Source: Comamonadaceae bacterium OS-4
Lineage (GTDB): Bacteria; Pseudomonadota; Gammaproteobacteria; Burkholderiales; Burkholderiaceae_C
Assembly: GCA_027924025.1 (NCBI GenBank)
Contig: AP026970.1
Location: 1,572,501-1,636,500 of the forward strand
Direction: 5' to 3'
Length of the DNA: 64,000 bases
Positions 46,548 to 56,423 of this stretch are shown here, piece by piece. The position numbers were made by a program, and so were the translations under genes. Position 1 is the first letter of the stretch; each line of letters opens with the position of its first letter. The notes below the pieces were generated by a model. That model saw nothing but the letters and a program-made list of their open reading frames with translations. It ran no database searches and was not told where the DNA came from.

Positions 46548-47003
46548 TTACTTTGTTGATTCAAAAGGCGCTCCACTGAGCTTCGAGCCTGCCTTGATTC
46601 CGCGCTTTTCAAACCAGCCCCGATTCATTTCCAGCACGTAGCGGACCGGGCGCAATGCGCAGTGTGTGTCGGTCGTTTGGGGCTTCATGTCGGCAAGGTT
46701 GACGACGGTGCCATCGTCACTGATGAAGGCCGCAGTGAGCGGGATGAGGGTGTTTTTCATCCAAAAGCACAAGCCAGAGGGTTGTTCAAACACAAAGAGC
46801 ATGCCTTCGTGGGTCGGCATTTCTTTGCGGAACATCAAGCCGACGGATCGCTGGTCGGGGGTGCGGGCTACCTGCGCTTCGATTTGGTGCATGCCCGCAC
46901 TCATCTTGACACGGGGCAAGTCCATCTGGGCGCTTTCCTGGGCGTGCGCCCAAGATGCTCCCAAGAGCAGTGCAGAAAGAAATAGTGTTTTGAAATAAGT
47001 CAT
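46548..47003 (-). CDS. DUF192 family periplasmic protein
   Basis: A 151-residue protein with a signal peptide (residues 1-21, cleaved after AHA). The DUF192 core is clear: QVARTPDQRSVGLMFRKEMP, MLFVF, CFWMKNTLIPLTAAFI and YVLEMNRGWFEKRGIKAG. The family has no firm function. It lies between two isocitrate dehydrogenase genes on the opposite strand and need not be related to them. Confidence 0.93.
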   Translation of the reverse strand: MTYFKTLFLSALLLGASWAHAQESAQMDLPRVKMSAGMHQIEAQVARTPDQRSVGLMFRKEMPTHEGMLFVFEQPSGLCFWMKNTLIPLTAAFISDDGTVVNLADMKPQTTDTHCALRPVRYVLEMNRGWFEKRGIKAGSKLSGAPFESTK

Positions 47004-47170
47004 GAGGGCAGCTTTACGGGATAACGGGTTGCGAGGCGCATTGTCACCGCTTCACAAGCGGGAGCCTGTGACTTTACAACTAGAATGAATCCAAGGCATA
47101 CCGCGCCGGAGCCCAGAGCTTTTCAACACTCTGCGGCTGTGCGCTTTGGATATTGGAGTTTTGTTTTTCT

Positions 47171-48424
47171 ATGTACCAGCACATTCAAATACCTCAGCAG
47201 GGCCAGAAAATCACGGCCAATCCGGACAAGTCATTGAATGTCCCGGATCAGCCCATCATTCCTTTCATTGAAGGCGATGGCGTGGGTCAAGACATTACGC
47301 CGGTGATGTTGAAGGTCGTTGACGCCGCCGTGGAGAAAGCCTATGGCGGCTCCCGAAAAATCCAATGGATGGAAATTTTTGCTGGTGAAAAAGCCACCCG
47401 GGTGTACGGCCCGGATGTCTGGTTACCGCAGGAAACTCTGGATGTGGTGCGCGACTATCTGGTATCCATCAAAGGCCCGCTCACCACGCCGGTGGGCGGC
47501 GGTATTCGGTCTTTGAATGTGGCGCTGCGGCAGGAGTTGGATCTCTATGTCTGTTTGCGGCCGATCCAGTATTTCAAAGGCGTCCCAAGCCCGTTGAAGG
47601 AACCGGAAAAGACCAATATGGTCGTTTTTCGCGAGAACTCGGAAGACATTTATGCGGGTATCGAGTTTGAAGCCGGCTCTGAAAAAGCGATGCGCTTGAT
47701 CCAAGTGTTGCGCGCCGATTTTGGGATTCAAAAAATCAGGTTTCCCGAGACCTCCGGTCTGGGGATCAAGCCTGTCTCGCGCGAAGGCACCGAGCGTTTA
47801 GTGCGCAAGGCCATTCAATACGCGATCGACAACGACAAGCCCAACGTCACCATCGTGCACAAGGGCAATATCATGAAGTTCACGGAAGGCAGCTTCCGTG
47901 ACTGGGCCTATAACTTGGCAATGGCAGAGTTCGGCGCCGAGCTGATCGACGGCGGGCCGTGGTGCAAGTTCAAAAACCCGAACACAGGGCGCTACATCAT
48001 CATCAAAGACAGCATCGCGGATGCTTTTTTGCAGCAGATCCTGTTGCGCCCGGTCGAGTACAGCGTGATCGCTACCCTGAACTTGAACGGGGACTATATT
48101 TCTGACGCCTTGGCTGCCCAAGTGGGGGGCATCGGCATCGCGCCCGGAGCCAACCTGTCGGATACGGTGGCCATGTTCGAGGCGACCCACGGCACGGCAC
48201 CCAAGTACGCCGGCAAAGACTACGTCAATCCCGGCTCAGAAATCTTGTCCGCCGAAATGATGTTGCGTCACATGGGCTGGAAAGAGGCGGCCGACCTGAT
48301 CATTCGCTCCTTGGAAAAGTCGATCGCGAGCAAAAAGGTCACTTACGACTTTGCGCGATTGATGGATGGCGCCCAGCAGGTGAGCTGCTCCGGCTTTGGC
48401 CAGATCATGATTGACAACATGTAG
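47171..48424 (+). CDS. icd: Isocitrate dehydrogenase, dimeric NADP type
   Basis: A 417-residue enzyme of the classical Icd family. It has [17 protein letters not shown], the phosphorylatable-Ser loop [13 protein letters not shown] (Ser in the position used by AceK-type control), [14 protein letters not shown], the Lys in [13 protein letters not shown] and [14 protein letters not shown] 47171 gives the usual MYQHIQIP start, although GGAG is about 14 bases upstream, a long spacing. A terminator follows. Confidence 0.96.
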   Translation: MYQHIQIPQQGQKITANPDKSLNVPDQPIIPFIEGDGVGQDITPVMLKVVDAAVEKAYGGSRKIQWMEIFAGEKATRVYGPDVWLPQETLDVVRDYLVSIKGPLTTPVGGGIRSLNVALRQELDLYVCLRPIQYFKGVPSPLKEPEKTNMVVFRENSEDIYAGIEFEAGSEKAMRLIQVLRADFGIQKIRFPETSGLGIKPVSREGTERLVRKAIQYAIDNDKPNVTIVHKGNIMKFTEGSFRDWAYNLAMAEFGAELIDGGPWCKFKNPNTGRYIIIKDSIADAFLQQILLRPVEYSVIATLNLNGDYISDALAAQVGGIGIAPGANLSDTVAMFEATHGTAPKYAGKDYVNPGSEILSAEMMLRHMGWKEAADLIIRSLEKSIASKKVTYDFARLMDGAQQVSCSGFGQIMIDNM

Positions 48425-48454
48425 CCGCTTGGAACGCCAAGTTTCGAATCGATC

Positions 48455-48489
48455 AGCCGCACCCATGCGTAAGCTTGTGCGGCTTTTTC
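48455..48489 (+). terminator. Terminator after icd
   Basis: AGCCGCAC (48455-48462) pairs with GTGCGGCT (48477-48484), followed by TTTT. Confidence 0.88.
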
Positions 48490-48570
48490 TATGCGGTGCT
48501 TGAAATTCAGGCATCTCCCCCCAGTTGATCTTTGCATTTGTGGCTTTGTGCCTCCCGATAGAATCATTTC

Positions 48571-48927
48571 ATGGCTACAAATACTCCCAAACCACCCGCA
48601 ATCAAGCCACCGCCCACCGGAAGCGATGACGGTACCGTCGTCCTCGAACGTCTGGCGCAGAAGGTTCAACCCCCTTCGATGTACCAGGTCGTCATGCTCA
48701 ATGACGACTACACCCCGATGGAGTTTGTGGTGGTCGTGATTCAGGAGTTCTTTGGAAAAGACCTGGAGGCAGCAACCGCCATCATGCTCAAGATCCATTT
48801 GGATGGACGAGGAGTGTGTGGCGTTTACCCTAAAGATATTGCGGCTACCAAAGTGGACCAAGTGCTGGATGCAGCACACAAGGCAGGTCACCCATTGAAA
48901 TGTGTCAGTGAGCCCGTAGATCTGTAG
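48571..48927 (+). CDS. clpS: ATP-dependent Clp protease adaptor ClpS
   Basis: A 118-residue adaptor that brings N-degron substrates to ClpA. A disordered Pro-rich N-terminus of about 35 residues precedes the core [20 protein letters not shown], which forms the N-degron pocket, and ends with [12 protein letters not shown]. clpA follows after 79 bases, the usual order. Confidence 0.96.
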   Translation: MATNTPKPPAIKPPPTGSDDGTVVLERLAQKVQPPSMYQVVMLNDDYTPMEFVVVVIQEFFGKDLEAATAIMLKIHLDGRGVCGVYPKDIAATKVDQVLDAAHKAGHPLKCVSEPVDL

Positions 48928-49006
48928 GGGAAAGCTGAAACTTCGGTCACTCAGCAATCAAATCGGATTACAGTTAAGCAATACCAAGGCAGAAAAAGGA
49001 ATTCAC

Positions 49007-51316
49007 ATGATTGCCCAAGAATTGGAAGTCAGCCTGCACATGGCATTCGTGGAAGCCCGTCAGCAGCGCCATGAATTCATCACCGTAGAGCACTTGTTGT
49101 TGGCTCTGTTGGATAACCCCAGCGCCGCAGAAGTGCTCAAGGCTTGCGCCGCCAACATCGACGATTTGCGCAAATCACTTACCAACTTTATCAAGGACAA
49201 CACGCCGCAAGTGGCGGGGTCTGACGAGGTGGATACCCAGCCGACTTTGGGCTTTCAGCGTGTGATCCAGCGCGCCATTATGCATGTGCAAAGCACAGGC
49301 AGTGGCAAAAAAGAAGTGACCGGCGCCAATGTTCTGGTCGCCATCTTTGGCGAAAAAGATTCTCATGCGGTTTACTACCTCCACCAGCAAGGTGTGACCC
49401 GCTTGGATGTGGTGAACTTCATCGCGCATGGCATCAAGAAGACTGACCCGCCCGAGGCGTCCAAATCAAATGAAGCGCCTTCGGACGGCGAAGAGGGCGT
49501 GAGCGAGAAAAACGAGAAGGCCTCTCCCCTGGAGCAGTACACGCAGAACCTGAATCAGTTGGCCAAAGAAGGCAAGATTGATCCGTTGATCGGGCGTGAT
49601 TACGAGGTGGAGCGGGTTATTCAAATCTTGTGCCGCCGGCGCAAAAACAATCCTTTGTTGGTCGGTGAGGCCGGCGTGGGCAAGACTGCAATCGCGGAGG
49701 GATTGGCATGGCGCATTTCTCAAAATAACGTGCCTGAGATTCTGGCCGACTCGGTGGTGTATTCGCTCGACATGGGCGCCCTTTTGGCAGGTACCAAGTA
49801 CCGCGGAGACTTTGAGCAGCGCCTGAAAGCGGTTCTCAAGTCCTTGAAGGAAAAGCCCAACGCCGTCTTGTTCATCGACGAGATTCACACGCTCATCGGA
49901 GCAGGTGCAGCCTCTGGGGGCACCTTGGATGCGTCAAACTTGCTCAAGCCAAGCCTGAGCTCCGGCCAGCTGAAATGCATTGGTGCTACGACATTTACCG
50001 AATATCGCGGCATTTTTGAAAAAGACGCTGCGCTGTCACGGCGCTTCCAAAAAGTGGATGTGGTGGAGCCCACCATTGACCAGACGGTTGAGATCCTGAA
50101 GGGTTTGAAATCACGCTTTGAAGAGCACCACAACGTCAAATACGCAGTGGCTGCGCTCCAGGCCGCAGCAGAGTTGAGTGCCAAGTACATCAACGATCGG
50201 CAGCTGCCGGATAAGGCGATCGATGTGATTGATGAGGCGGGTGCTGCACAGCGCATCTTGGCGCCTAGCAAACGCAAAAAGACCATCAGCAAGACCGAGG
50301 TGGAGGAAATCGTGGCGAAGATCGCACGCATTCCCCCGGCCAACGTCTCCAACGATGACCGCAGCAAGTTGAAAACGCTGGAGCGCGATCTCAAGAGCGT
50401 GGTATTCGGTCAGGACAAAGCGCTCGATGTGCTCGCCTCTGCGGTCAAAATGGCTCGCTCGGGCTTGGGCAAAGGCGACAAGCCGATCGGTTCTTTCCTG
50501 TTCAGCGGCCCCACGGGTGTCGGTAAGACGGAAGCTGCCAAGCAACTGGCTTACATCATGGGCATCGACCTGATTCGCTTCGATATGAGCGAGTACATGG
50601 AGCGCCATGCGGTGAGCCGCATGATTGGTGCGCCTCCGGGCTACGTGGGCTTTGACCAAGGCGGCTTGCTGACCGAGGCGATCACCAAGAAGCCGCATGC
50701 CGTGTTGTTGTTGGATGAGATTGAAAAAGCGCATCCGGACATCTTCAATGTGCTGTTGCAGGTGATGGACCATGGATCCTTGACTGACAACAACGGACGC
50801 AAGGCTGACTTCCGTAACGTGATCATCATCATGACCACTAACGCCGGCGCCGAGACGATGAACAAGGCCACGATCGGCTTCACCAATCCGCGGGAGGCCG
50901 GTGACGAAATGACCGACATCAAGCGTCTGTTCACGCCGGAGTTCCGCAACCGCCTGGATGCCATCGTTGGCTTCAAGGCCTTGGACGAGGTGGTGATCTT
51001 GCGGGTGGTTGACAAGTTCCTCCTGCAGCTGGAAACCCAATTGGCCGAGAAGAAGGTCGAAGTGACTTTCACTGACAAGTTGCGCAAGCATCTGGGCAAG
51101 AAAGGCTTCGACCCCTTGATGGGAGCCCGACCCATGCAGCGTTTGATCCAAGACACGATTCGTCGTGCACTGGCCGACGAGTTGTTGTTCGGGCGCCTGG
51201 TCGACGGTGGTCGCCTCACGGTGGACCTGGATGACAAAGATGAGGTGTCTTTGGATATCCAGCCCCTCCCCAAAAAGGAAGGCAAGTCCAAGCCTGAAGA
51301 GGCCACGGCAGGCTGA
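49007..51316 (+). CDS. clpA: ClpA unfoldase of the ClpAP protease
   Basis: A 769-residue AAA+ ATPase with two ATP modules. The N-domain (residues 1-145) docks ClpS. Walker A of D1 is [13 protein letters not shown] (near 220) and of D2 is [13 protein letters not shown] (near 503). Walker B of D2 is [10 protein letters not shown], and [13 protein letters not shown] is a D2 signature. It unfolds substrates into ClpP, encoded 26 kb upstream. Confidence 0.97.
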   Translation: MIAQELEVSLHMAFVEARQQRHEFITVEHLLLALLDNPSAAEVLKACAANIDDLRKSLTNFIKDNTPQVAGSDEVDTQPTLGFQRVIQRAIMHVQSTGSGKKEVTGANVLVAIFGEKDSHAVYYLHQQGVTRLDVVNFIAHGIKKTDPPEASKSNEAPSDGEEGVSEKNEKASPLEQYTQNLNQLAKEGKIDPLIGRDYEVERVIQILCRRRKNNPLLVGEAGVGKTAIAEGLAWRISQNNVPEILADSVVYSLDMGALLAGTKYRGDFEQRLKAVLKSLKEKPNAVLFIDEIHTLIGAGAASGGTLDASNLLKPSLSSGQLKCIGATTFTEYRGIFEKDAALSRRFQKVDVVEPTIDQTVEILKGLKSRFEEHHNVKYAVAALQAAAELSAKYINDRQLPDKAIDVIDEAGAAQRILAPSKRKKTISKTEVEEIVAKIARIPPANVSNDDRSKLKTLERDLKSVVFGQDKALDVLASAVKMARSGLGKGDKPIGSFLFSGPTGVGKTEAAKQLAYIMGIDLIRFDMSEYMERHAVSRMIGAPPGYVGFDQGGLLTEAITKKPHAVLLLDEIEKAHPDIFNVLLQVMDHGSLTDNNGRKADFRNVIIIMTTNAGAETMNKATIGFTNPREAGDEMTDIKRLFTPEFRNRLDAIVGFKALDEVVILRVVDKFLLQLETQLAEKKVEVTFTDKLRKHLGKKGFDPLMGARPMQRLIQDTIRRALADELLFGRLVDGGRLTVDLDDKDEVSLDIQPLPKKEGKSKPEEATAG

Positions 51317-51362
51317 TCGAAATGCCTACCCAGCCTGCAAGCCGTAAGTGCTGCAGGCCTTC

Positions 51363-51393
51363 AAGGGCTCAGTTCTTCTCGAACTGGGCCCTT
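51363..51393. terminator. Hairpin between clpA and the DUF1499 gene, overlapping its stop codon
   Basis: AAGGGC-CAGTTC and GAACTG-GCCCTT (51363-51393) form a long stem with a five-base loop. The minus-strand DUF1499 stop (51369-51371) lies inside it. A second inverted repeat GCCTGCA/TGCAGGC lies just left of it (about 51333-51356). Confidence 0.6.
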
Positions 51394-51857
51394 ATGCTTT
51401 CTACGCGGGCACGGTTGACTGCAAAGTCCTTGCGCCCGATGCGACTTGCCGAGCGGACATGGATGACCTGTTCTGCAGGGTTTAACCAAAACTCAATGTC
51501 GTCTGTGAACTTCAGCGTTGGAGTTGTACTCTGAGCGTACAGGTAATCGCTGGTCTCGGTAACTACCGTCGTCGCTGGCAAAGCGCGGACAATATCGGCC
51601 AGCTTGCGCAGCGCAGAATCGCCGTCGCCTTGGTAGTGCAGGGGAGAAATATCGGCGTATCCGCGTTGGGGATGTTCGGGGTACAGCCCGGCTTGGCTGC
51701 TGACACTATTCGGCGTGTTGGAGGGGGGCTTGAGGCGACCATTGTGAACGCCGAGGTCACCCGGTGCTTTGCCTTGGAGCAGGCCGAACTGTCCGGCGAA
51801 GAAGACCACCGCAGGTAGCAAGATGACTACCAAGCCGACGAACCATAAAGTTTTCAT
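51369..51857 (-). CDS. DUF1499 domain membrane-anchored protein
   Basis: A 162-residue protein with an N-terminal membrane anchor or uncleaved signal (residues 4-25). The remainder matches DUF1499: LHNGRL-like GVHNGRLKPPSNTPNSVSSQ, LADIVRALPATTVV, LYAQSTTPTLKFTDDIEFWL and the ending VRSASRIGRKDFAVNRARVE. Members are envelope proteins of unknown function. AAAGGA lies before ATG 51857; a much longer open frame is rejected because it crosses the divergent lipoprotein gene. Confidence 0.9.
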   Translation of the reverse strand: MKTLWFVGLVVILLPAVVFFAGQFGLLQGKAPGDLGVHNGRLKPPSNTPNSVSSQAGLYPEHPQRGYADISPLHYQGDGDSALRKLADIVRALPATTVVTETSDYLYAQSTTPTLKFTDDIEFWLNPAEQVIHVRSASRIGRKDFAVNRARVESIRAQFEKN

Positions 51858-51975
51858 GAATGTTCCTTTGGGCGAATGTTGCATGCGGAGATGGTAGGCC
51901 AAAGTCTGGAGCGATTGAAGTCTGCGTGACGGCCAGGCGACATTGGAAGCAAACAGTTTTTTGATAGGGATAGTG

Positions 51976-52902
51976 ATGAAGTTTCTGAATGTAATGCGCG
52001 GACCACTGGTGCTCGCAGTAGCCGCGCTGATCACGGCGTGCTCCACAGCACCCGGCGTACCGAAAAACAGTGGCTCCGGTGCTCTGGAGTCCGTGCCGCC
52101 GATGGTCGCAATACCCAAGCCACCCCCCAAAATCGGCCTGGCCCTAGGTGGTGGAGCTGCGCGTGGTTTTGCCCATGTTGGCGTGATTCAGGTGTTGGAA
52201 GAAAACGGTATCAAACCCAATTTGGTGACTGGCACCTCCGCCGGTAGTCTGGTTGCGGCGATTTACGCAAGTGGCAAGAATGGAGCCCAGCTGCAGCGTG
52301 TGGCGGAGACGATGGAGGAAGCAGCGATTGCCGATTGGACCTTACCCATCTTCAGCCGCGGCATGTTGCGCGGTGATGCTCTGGCGCGCTACGTCAATGT
52401 GCAGGTCAGCAGCAAATTGATTGAGGATTTGCCCATGCCCTTGGGCATCGTAGCCACCGATCTCAACACCGGGAATGACGTGTTGTTCCAAAGAGGGGAT
52501 ACCGGCACTGCGGTGCGGGCCTCTAGCGCGGTGCCGGCCGTGTTTCAGCCGGTAAAAATCGCAGGGCGCGAGTATGTCGATGGCGGTCTGGTGTCTCCGG
52601 TACCGGTGGGTGCAGCACGCCGCATGGGGGCTGATTTCGTGATCGCGGTCGATATTTCCAGCCCGCCTGAAGGCAGCCTGACTGGTGGCACCCTGGATAT
52701 CCTGATGCAGACATTCTCGATCATGGGCAAGAGCATCAACCGCTATGAACTCCGGGACGCTGAGGTCGTAGTGCGACCTGCGTTGCAAGGGATTGGAAGT
52801 TCAGATTTCAGTGCCCGCAAACGCTCTATCGAGGCAGGCCGTCAAGCGATGCTGAAGATGATTCCGGAGCTCAAAGCGGCACTTGCCGCGAGAGACAGAT
52901 AA
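51976..52902 (+). CDS. Patatin-like phospholipase lipoprotein (RssA-like)
   Basis: A 308-residue lipid hydrolase with a lipoprotein signal ending in LITAC. The patatin core is complete: oxyanion loop LGGGAARGFAHVGV, nucleophile elbow GTSAG (Ser), and catalytic Asp in YVDGGLVSPVPV. It should act at the inner face of an envelope membrane. The upstream in-frame codons before ATG 51976 are discarded. It diverges from the DUF1499 gene. Confidence 0.92.
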   Translation: MKFLNVMRGPLVLAVAALITACSTAPGVPKNSGSGALESVPPMVAIPKPPPKIGLALGGGAARGFAHVGVIQVLEENGIKPNLVTGTSAGSLVAAIYASGKNGAQLQRVAETMEEAAIADWTLPIFSRGMLRGDALARYVNVQVSSKLIEDLPMPLGIVATDLNTGNDVLFQRGDTGTAVRASSAVPAVFQPVKIAGREYVDGGLVSPVPVGAARRMGADFVIAVDISSPPEGSLTGGTLDILMQTFSIMGKSINRYELRDAEVVVRPALQGIGSSDFSARKRSIEAGRQAMLKMIPELKAALAARDR

Positions 52903-52932
52903 AAAAAAGGCCCCGTTTTACAACGAGGCCTT
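52901..52932 (-). terminator. Terminator for the phasin gene (minus direction)
   Basis: AAGGCC-CGTT pairs with AACG-GGCCTT (52907-52932). Read leftwards the stem is followed by eight T, so it best terminates the minus-strand phasin transcript. The remaining sequence to 53088 shows no gene. Confidence 0.8.
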
Positions 52933-53088
52933 GAAGGGATCCCTGAACCTGAAGGTTTCGAAAGGACCCGAGGAGACAAACGGTAGAAACAAGTAAGTTT
53001 CTGATGACTGAATTATCTCAGGGTTTTCCCTTGGTAGCTAGAGGTGGGGACAAAAAAACCTCAATTGTTTTAGTGCCCCGTACCCAAA

Positions 53089-53634
53089 TTAGCGCTTTTT
53101 CGCAGTCGCAGCCTTGGTGGCGTTGGTTGCAGTGGCGGCCACCGCGTTGAAGTTGGCTTCGGCAACTTCAGTGGCTTGCTTCACTGCTTTTTGCACAGAT
53201 TCCAGTGCATTGTTGGCAGCAGCCACAGAGCTCTTCATGATGGCGACCACAGATTCGGAACCTGCGGGAGCGTTCTTGGCAGCGCTGTCGACCAGACCAG
53301 AAAACTTCTTCTGGGCTTCAGCAGCTTGAGCTTCAGCGTTTTTGGTGAATTCAGCGCCAGTGGAAGTCGCGATGTCGTAGAGGTGACGGCTGTAAGCAGC
53401 AGTCTTCTCTGCCAAAGGCTGCAGCAGGCCGGATTGCAGGGCCAACAGCTCTTGGGCGTCTTTCACGCTCAACAAAGTTTGTGTGTGGGTAGCGGCCTCG
53501 GCCATGGCTGCTTTCGAGGCAGTCAGGTTCAGCTCGACAATCTTTTCCACGCCTTCGAAGGCTTTGGTGGTCAAACCAAACAGGGTTTCGATGTTGGCTT
53601 TGTGGGAAGCGATAACTTGTTCAACGGTCAGCAT
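53089..53634 (-). CDS. Phasin (polyhydroxyalkanoate granule-associated protein)
   Basis: A 181-residue, Ala-rich helical protein matching the phasin family ([21 protein letters not shown] cut here to its key start, then [19 protein letters not shown] and [20 protein letters not shown]). Such proteins coat polyester storage granules. The C-terminal tail is Ala/Thr/Lys-rich, like PhaP ends that contact nucleic acid or granules. ATG 53634 has GGAG at six bases. Two palindromes upstream may bind PhaR. No PHA synthase gene is in the window. Confidence 0.92.
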   Translation of the reverse strand: MLTVEQVIASHKANIETLFGLTTKAFEGVEKIVELNLTASKAAMAEAATHTQTLLSVKDAQELLALQSGLLQPLAEKTAAYSRHLYDIATSTGAEFTKNAEAQAAEAQKKFSGLVDSAAKNAPAGSESVVAIMKSSVAAANNALESVQKAVKQATEVAEANFNAVAATATNATKAATAKKR

Positions 53635-53700
53635 AGAGATCTCCAAGAGTTAAGGTAAAAATCACCATCTGCGCCGTCATCATCTGTCCCTGTGGACGTT

Positions 53701-53717
53701 ATGTTGCAGTGCAGCAT
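53701..53717. promoter_or_regulatory. Possible PhaR box 1 upstream of the phasin gene
   Basis: ATGTTGC-AGT-GCAGCAT is a palindrome with one mismatch per arm. Its TTGC-N3-GCA core fits the TGC-rich sites (CTGC-N3/4-GCAG) described for PhaR of Paracoccus. It lies 67 bases upstream of the phasin start. Confidence 0.5.
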
Positions 53718-53758
53718 GGATCGAATTATAGGTAGCCCCTGTATCAATGCAAGCACTT

Positions 53759-53777
53759 TTTGTTGCGGTGCAACAAA
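53759..53777. promoter_or_regulatory. Possible PhaR box 2 upstream of the phasin gene
   Basis: TTTGTTGC-GGT-GCAACAAA is a perfect 8-bp palindrome with the same TTGC-N3-GCAA core as box 1, 41 bases further from the phasin gene. It could also affect the divergent thioesterase gene. Confidence 0.55.
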
Positions 53778-53920
53778 TTAGGGCGTTTTTCCTAAATCAG
53801 CGATTACCGGCCGTTTTTCACAGGCGTGTCATCGAACGCAAGTGGGGCCTTTCAGATAAATCCACTTCGCACCCCCCAATATCGAGCGCGACGCCAGCCC
53901 GCGTCACTATCGCTGGCAAA

Positions 53921-54373
53921 ATGGTTCGCATGCAGCAGAACGTGCCCCTGAAGCCCCACGCCGAGCCGCGAAGTGCCTACCGGGTATTGCGCACCATCCC
54001 CACCCGCTGGAGTGACAACGATGTTTACGGCCACGTCAACAACGTGGTGTATTACAGCTGGTTTGATACCGCGGTGAACGCCTACCTGATGGAGCAGGGC
54101 GTGCTCGACATCCATGCCGGCGGCACCATTGGACTGGTGGTTGAAACCCAGTGCAACTACTTTGCCTCTGTGTCCTTCCCCGAGGTGGTGCAGGCCGGCA
54201 TTCGGGTTGCCAAACTCGGTACCTCCAGCGTGCGCTACGAGATCGGCATTTTTGGCGAGGGGGAAACCACCGCCGCCAAAGGCCACTTCATCCATGTCTA
54301 TGTGGACAGGCTCACCCGCAAGCCGGTCCCGCTCCCTGATGCTTTGAGACAACTACTGGAGACCTTGCAATGA
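53921..54373 (+). CDS. 4-hydroxybenzoyl-CoA-type thioesterase (hot-dog fold)
   Basis: An approximately 150-residue acyl-CoA thioesterase. The active-site helix is [26 protein letters not shown] (Asp in [10 protein letters not shown]), followed by a hot-dog beta sheet with [23 protein letters not shown] 53921 or 53930 are both possible and neither has a Shine-Dalgarno; the longer open frame crosses the PhaR-like site and is rejected. It overlaps the nitroreductase gene by four bases (ATGA). Confidence 0.88.
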   Translation: MVRMQQNVPLKPHAEPRSAYRVLRTIPTRWSDNDVYGHVNNVVYYSWFDTAVNAYLMEQGVLDIHAGGTIGLVVETQCNYFASVSFPEVVQAGIRVAKLGTSSVRYEIGIFGEGETTAAKGHFIHVYVDRLTRKPVPLPDALRQLLETLQ

Positions 54374-55065
54374 CCGCAGCCATCGTCGATGACGCCATCC
54401 GCTCCCGCATGTCCGCCCGGGCCTTTCTGCCCCAGGCAGTGGCCCGGGAAGACATTGAAGCCATTCTGGACGTGGCCAGTCGCGCGCCCTCCGGCACCAA
54501 CTGCCAACCCTGGAAGGTCTATGTGCTGCAAGGTGCGAGCCGTGACGCGCTAGTGGAAAAAACCTGTGCCGCGCATGACGCGATCCGCGCCAACCCCGAG
54601 TTGGCTGCGCAGTACCAAGAGGAATACGACTACTACCCCGCCCAGTGGGTCAGTCCCTATATCGACCGCCGTCGCGAGAACGGTTGGGGGCTCTATGGCC
54701 TATTGGGCATCGGCAAGGCCGACAAAGACAAAATGCACGCCCAGCACCAGCGCAACTTCCGGTTCTTTGATGCGCCGGTGGGCCTGATGTTCACCGTCGA
54801 TAAGGTCATGGGGCGCGGCTCGCTGGTGGACTACGGCGCGTTTTTGCAAAACATCATGGTGGCCGCCCGGGGCCGTGGTCTCCACACCTGCCCGCAGGCG
54901 GCGTGGAACGGCTTCTCCAGCATCATCCTTCCGCACATCGGTGCCGGCGAGGGCGAAATGCTGGTCTGCGGCATGTCGCTAGGTTATGCCGATCCCGATG
55001 CGCCGGTCAACACATTCCACACGCCACGGGTGCCTGTGGCCGACTTCACCCGCTGGGTGGAGTGA
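54370..55065 (+). CDS. Nitroreductase family protein
   Basis: A 231-residue FMN enzyme. The N-terminal flavin contact is [11 protein letters not shown], followed by [41 protein letters not shown] and [10 protein letters not shown] are typical of the group near NfnB. It reduces nitro- or quinone-type compounds with NAD(P)H, but the natural substrate is unknown. Coupled to the thioesterase. Confidence 0.93.
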   Translation: MTAAIVDDAIRSRMSARAFLPQAVAREDIEAILDVASRAPSGTNCQPWKVYVLQGASRDALVEKTCAAHDAIRANPELAAQYQEEYDYYPAQWVSPYIDRRRENGWGLYGLLGIGKADKDKMHAQHQRNFRFFDAPVGLMFTVDKVMGRGSLVDYGAFLQNIMVAARGRGLHTCPQAAWNGFSSIILPHIGAGEGEMLVCGMSLGYADPDAPVNTFHTPRVPVADFTRWVE

Positions 55066-55079
55066 TCGTCATTTGAACG

Positions 55080-55138
55080 AAAACGGCTGCTAGCGCTCTA
55101 TAAATAAGCGCAAGCAGCTCCTGAATTGATAGCAATTT
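55080..55138. repeat. Dispersed Comamonadaceae-type repeat, good copy
   Basis: AAAACGGCTGCTAGCGCTCT, then ATAAATAAGCGCAAGCAGCT, then GAATTGATAGC. It has the central TAGCGCT/AAGCGC palindrome and the GAATTNATAGC tail seen in reverse at 57471-57535. It fills most of the gap between the nitroreductase gene and pncB. Confidence 0.75.
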
Positions 55139-55172
55139 CCTGGGCGGCCTTTCATGGCAGCCTGAACGCCTC

Positions 55173-56423
55173 ATGATCATCACCAGCCTGCTGGACACCG
55201 ACCTCTACAAATTCACCATGATGCAAGTGGTGCTGCACCAGTTCCCTGGGGCGCAGGTGGAGTACCGCTTCAAGTGCCGCAACCCGGGCATGGATCTGGC
55301 GGCGCATGCGACTGAGATCCGCGAGGAAATCCGTTCCCTGTGCAGCCTGCAGTTCCAGGAGAGTGAGCTGGCTTACCTGCGGTCCATGCGCTTTATCAAG
55401 AGCGACTTTGTGGATTTTCTGGGACTGTTCCGCCTGAACGAAAAGTACATCACCGTCACCCCCCTGGCCAACGGTGAGTTGGACATCAGCATCGTCGGCC
55501 CGTGGCTGCACACCATCCTGTTTGAAATCCCGGTGTTGGCCATCGTGAACGAGGTGTACTTCCGCAACACCCAGCGGGTGCCGGATTTTGTGGAAGGACG
55601 CAAGCGCCTGGAAACCAAGATCGAGCAGTTGCGCGCAGAGGGCTTGCAAGACCTGAAGATTGCCGATTACGGCACCCGTCGCCGCTTTTCCCGTGCGTGG
55701 CACGACGAGGTGCTGCGGGTACTCAGTGCCAAGCTCGGCACGGTGCAAAGCCCGGGCAATGTCGCAGGCCGCCCCGGCCAGCTGGCGGGCACCAGCAATG
55801 TGTTGCTGGCCATGAAGCTGGGGCTCACGCCCTTGGGCACCATGGCCCACGAATACTTGCAGGCCTCGCAGGCCTTGGGCCCGAGGCTGAGGGACAGCCA
55901 GATTTTTGCCTTCGAGTCCTGGGCCCGGGAATACCGTGGTGACCTCGGCATCGCGCTCAGCGACGTGTATGGCATGAACGCGTTTCTGCGCGACTTCGAC
56001 ATGTACTTCTGTAAGCTGTTCGATGGCGCGCGCCACGACAGCGGTGACCCGTTTACCTGGGGCGAGCGCATGATCGAGCACTACCTGCGCAACCGGGTCA
56101 ACCCGCGCACCAAAACCTTGATCTTCAGCGACGGCTTGACCATTCCTCGCACCATCGAGCTCTACCAGCAGTTCCGCGGGCGCTGCCAGCTGGCCTTTGG
56201 CATCGGCACTAATCTGACCAATGATCTCGGCTACACGCCGCTGCAAATCGTCATCAAGATGGTTCGTTGCAACGGGCAGCCGGTGGCCAAGCTCTCCGAC
56301 ACACCCTCCAAGAACATGTGCGATGACGAGAAATACCTGGCCTACCTGCGCCAGGTGTTTGAAATCCCGAGTCCGGTGGAAGTTCCCGCCGTGCCCGCCA
56401 CCCAACCCCCAGTTTCAGCATGA
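55173..56423 (+). CDS. pncB: Nicotinate phosphoribosyltransferase
   Basis: A 416-residue enzyme of the NAD salvage pathway that joins nicotinate to PRPP. It opens with [20 protein letters not shown], and has [10 protein letters not shown] and the phosphorylatable His in [33 protein letters not shown] follows. The ATG at 55173 suits the family's start. It overlaps the dehydrogenase gene by four bases. Confidence 0.96.
   Translation: MIITSLLDTDLYKFTMMQVVLHQFPGAQVEYRFKCRNPGMDLAAHATEIREEIRSLCSLQFQESELAYLRSMRFIKSDFVDFLGLFRLNEKYITVTPLANGELDISIVGPWLHTILFEIPVLAIVNEVYFRNTQRVPDFVEGRKRLETKIEQLRAEGLQDLKIADYGTRRRFSRAWHDEVLRVLSAKLGTVQSPGNVAGRPGQLAGTSNVLLAMKLGLTPLGTMAHEYLQASQALGPRLRDSQIFAFESWAREYRGDLGIALSDVYGMNAFLRDFDMYFCKLFDGARHDSGDPFTWGERMIEHYLRNRVNPRTKTLIFSDGLTIPRTIELYQQFRGRCQLAFGIGTNLTNDLGYTPLQIVIKMVRCNGQPVAKLSDTPSKNMCDDEKYLAYLRQVFEIPSPVEVPAVPATQPPVSA

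Noticed and set aside
55152..56405. 417-codon minus-strand open frame opposite pncB
   Set aside because: Shadow of pncB, His/Gln-rich without motifs.
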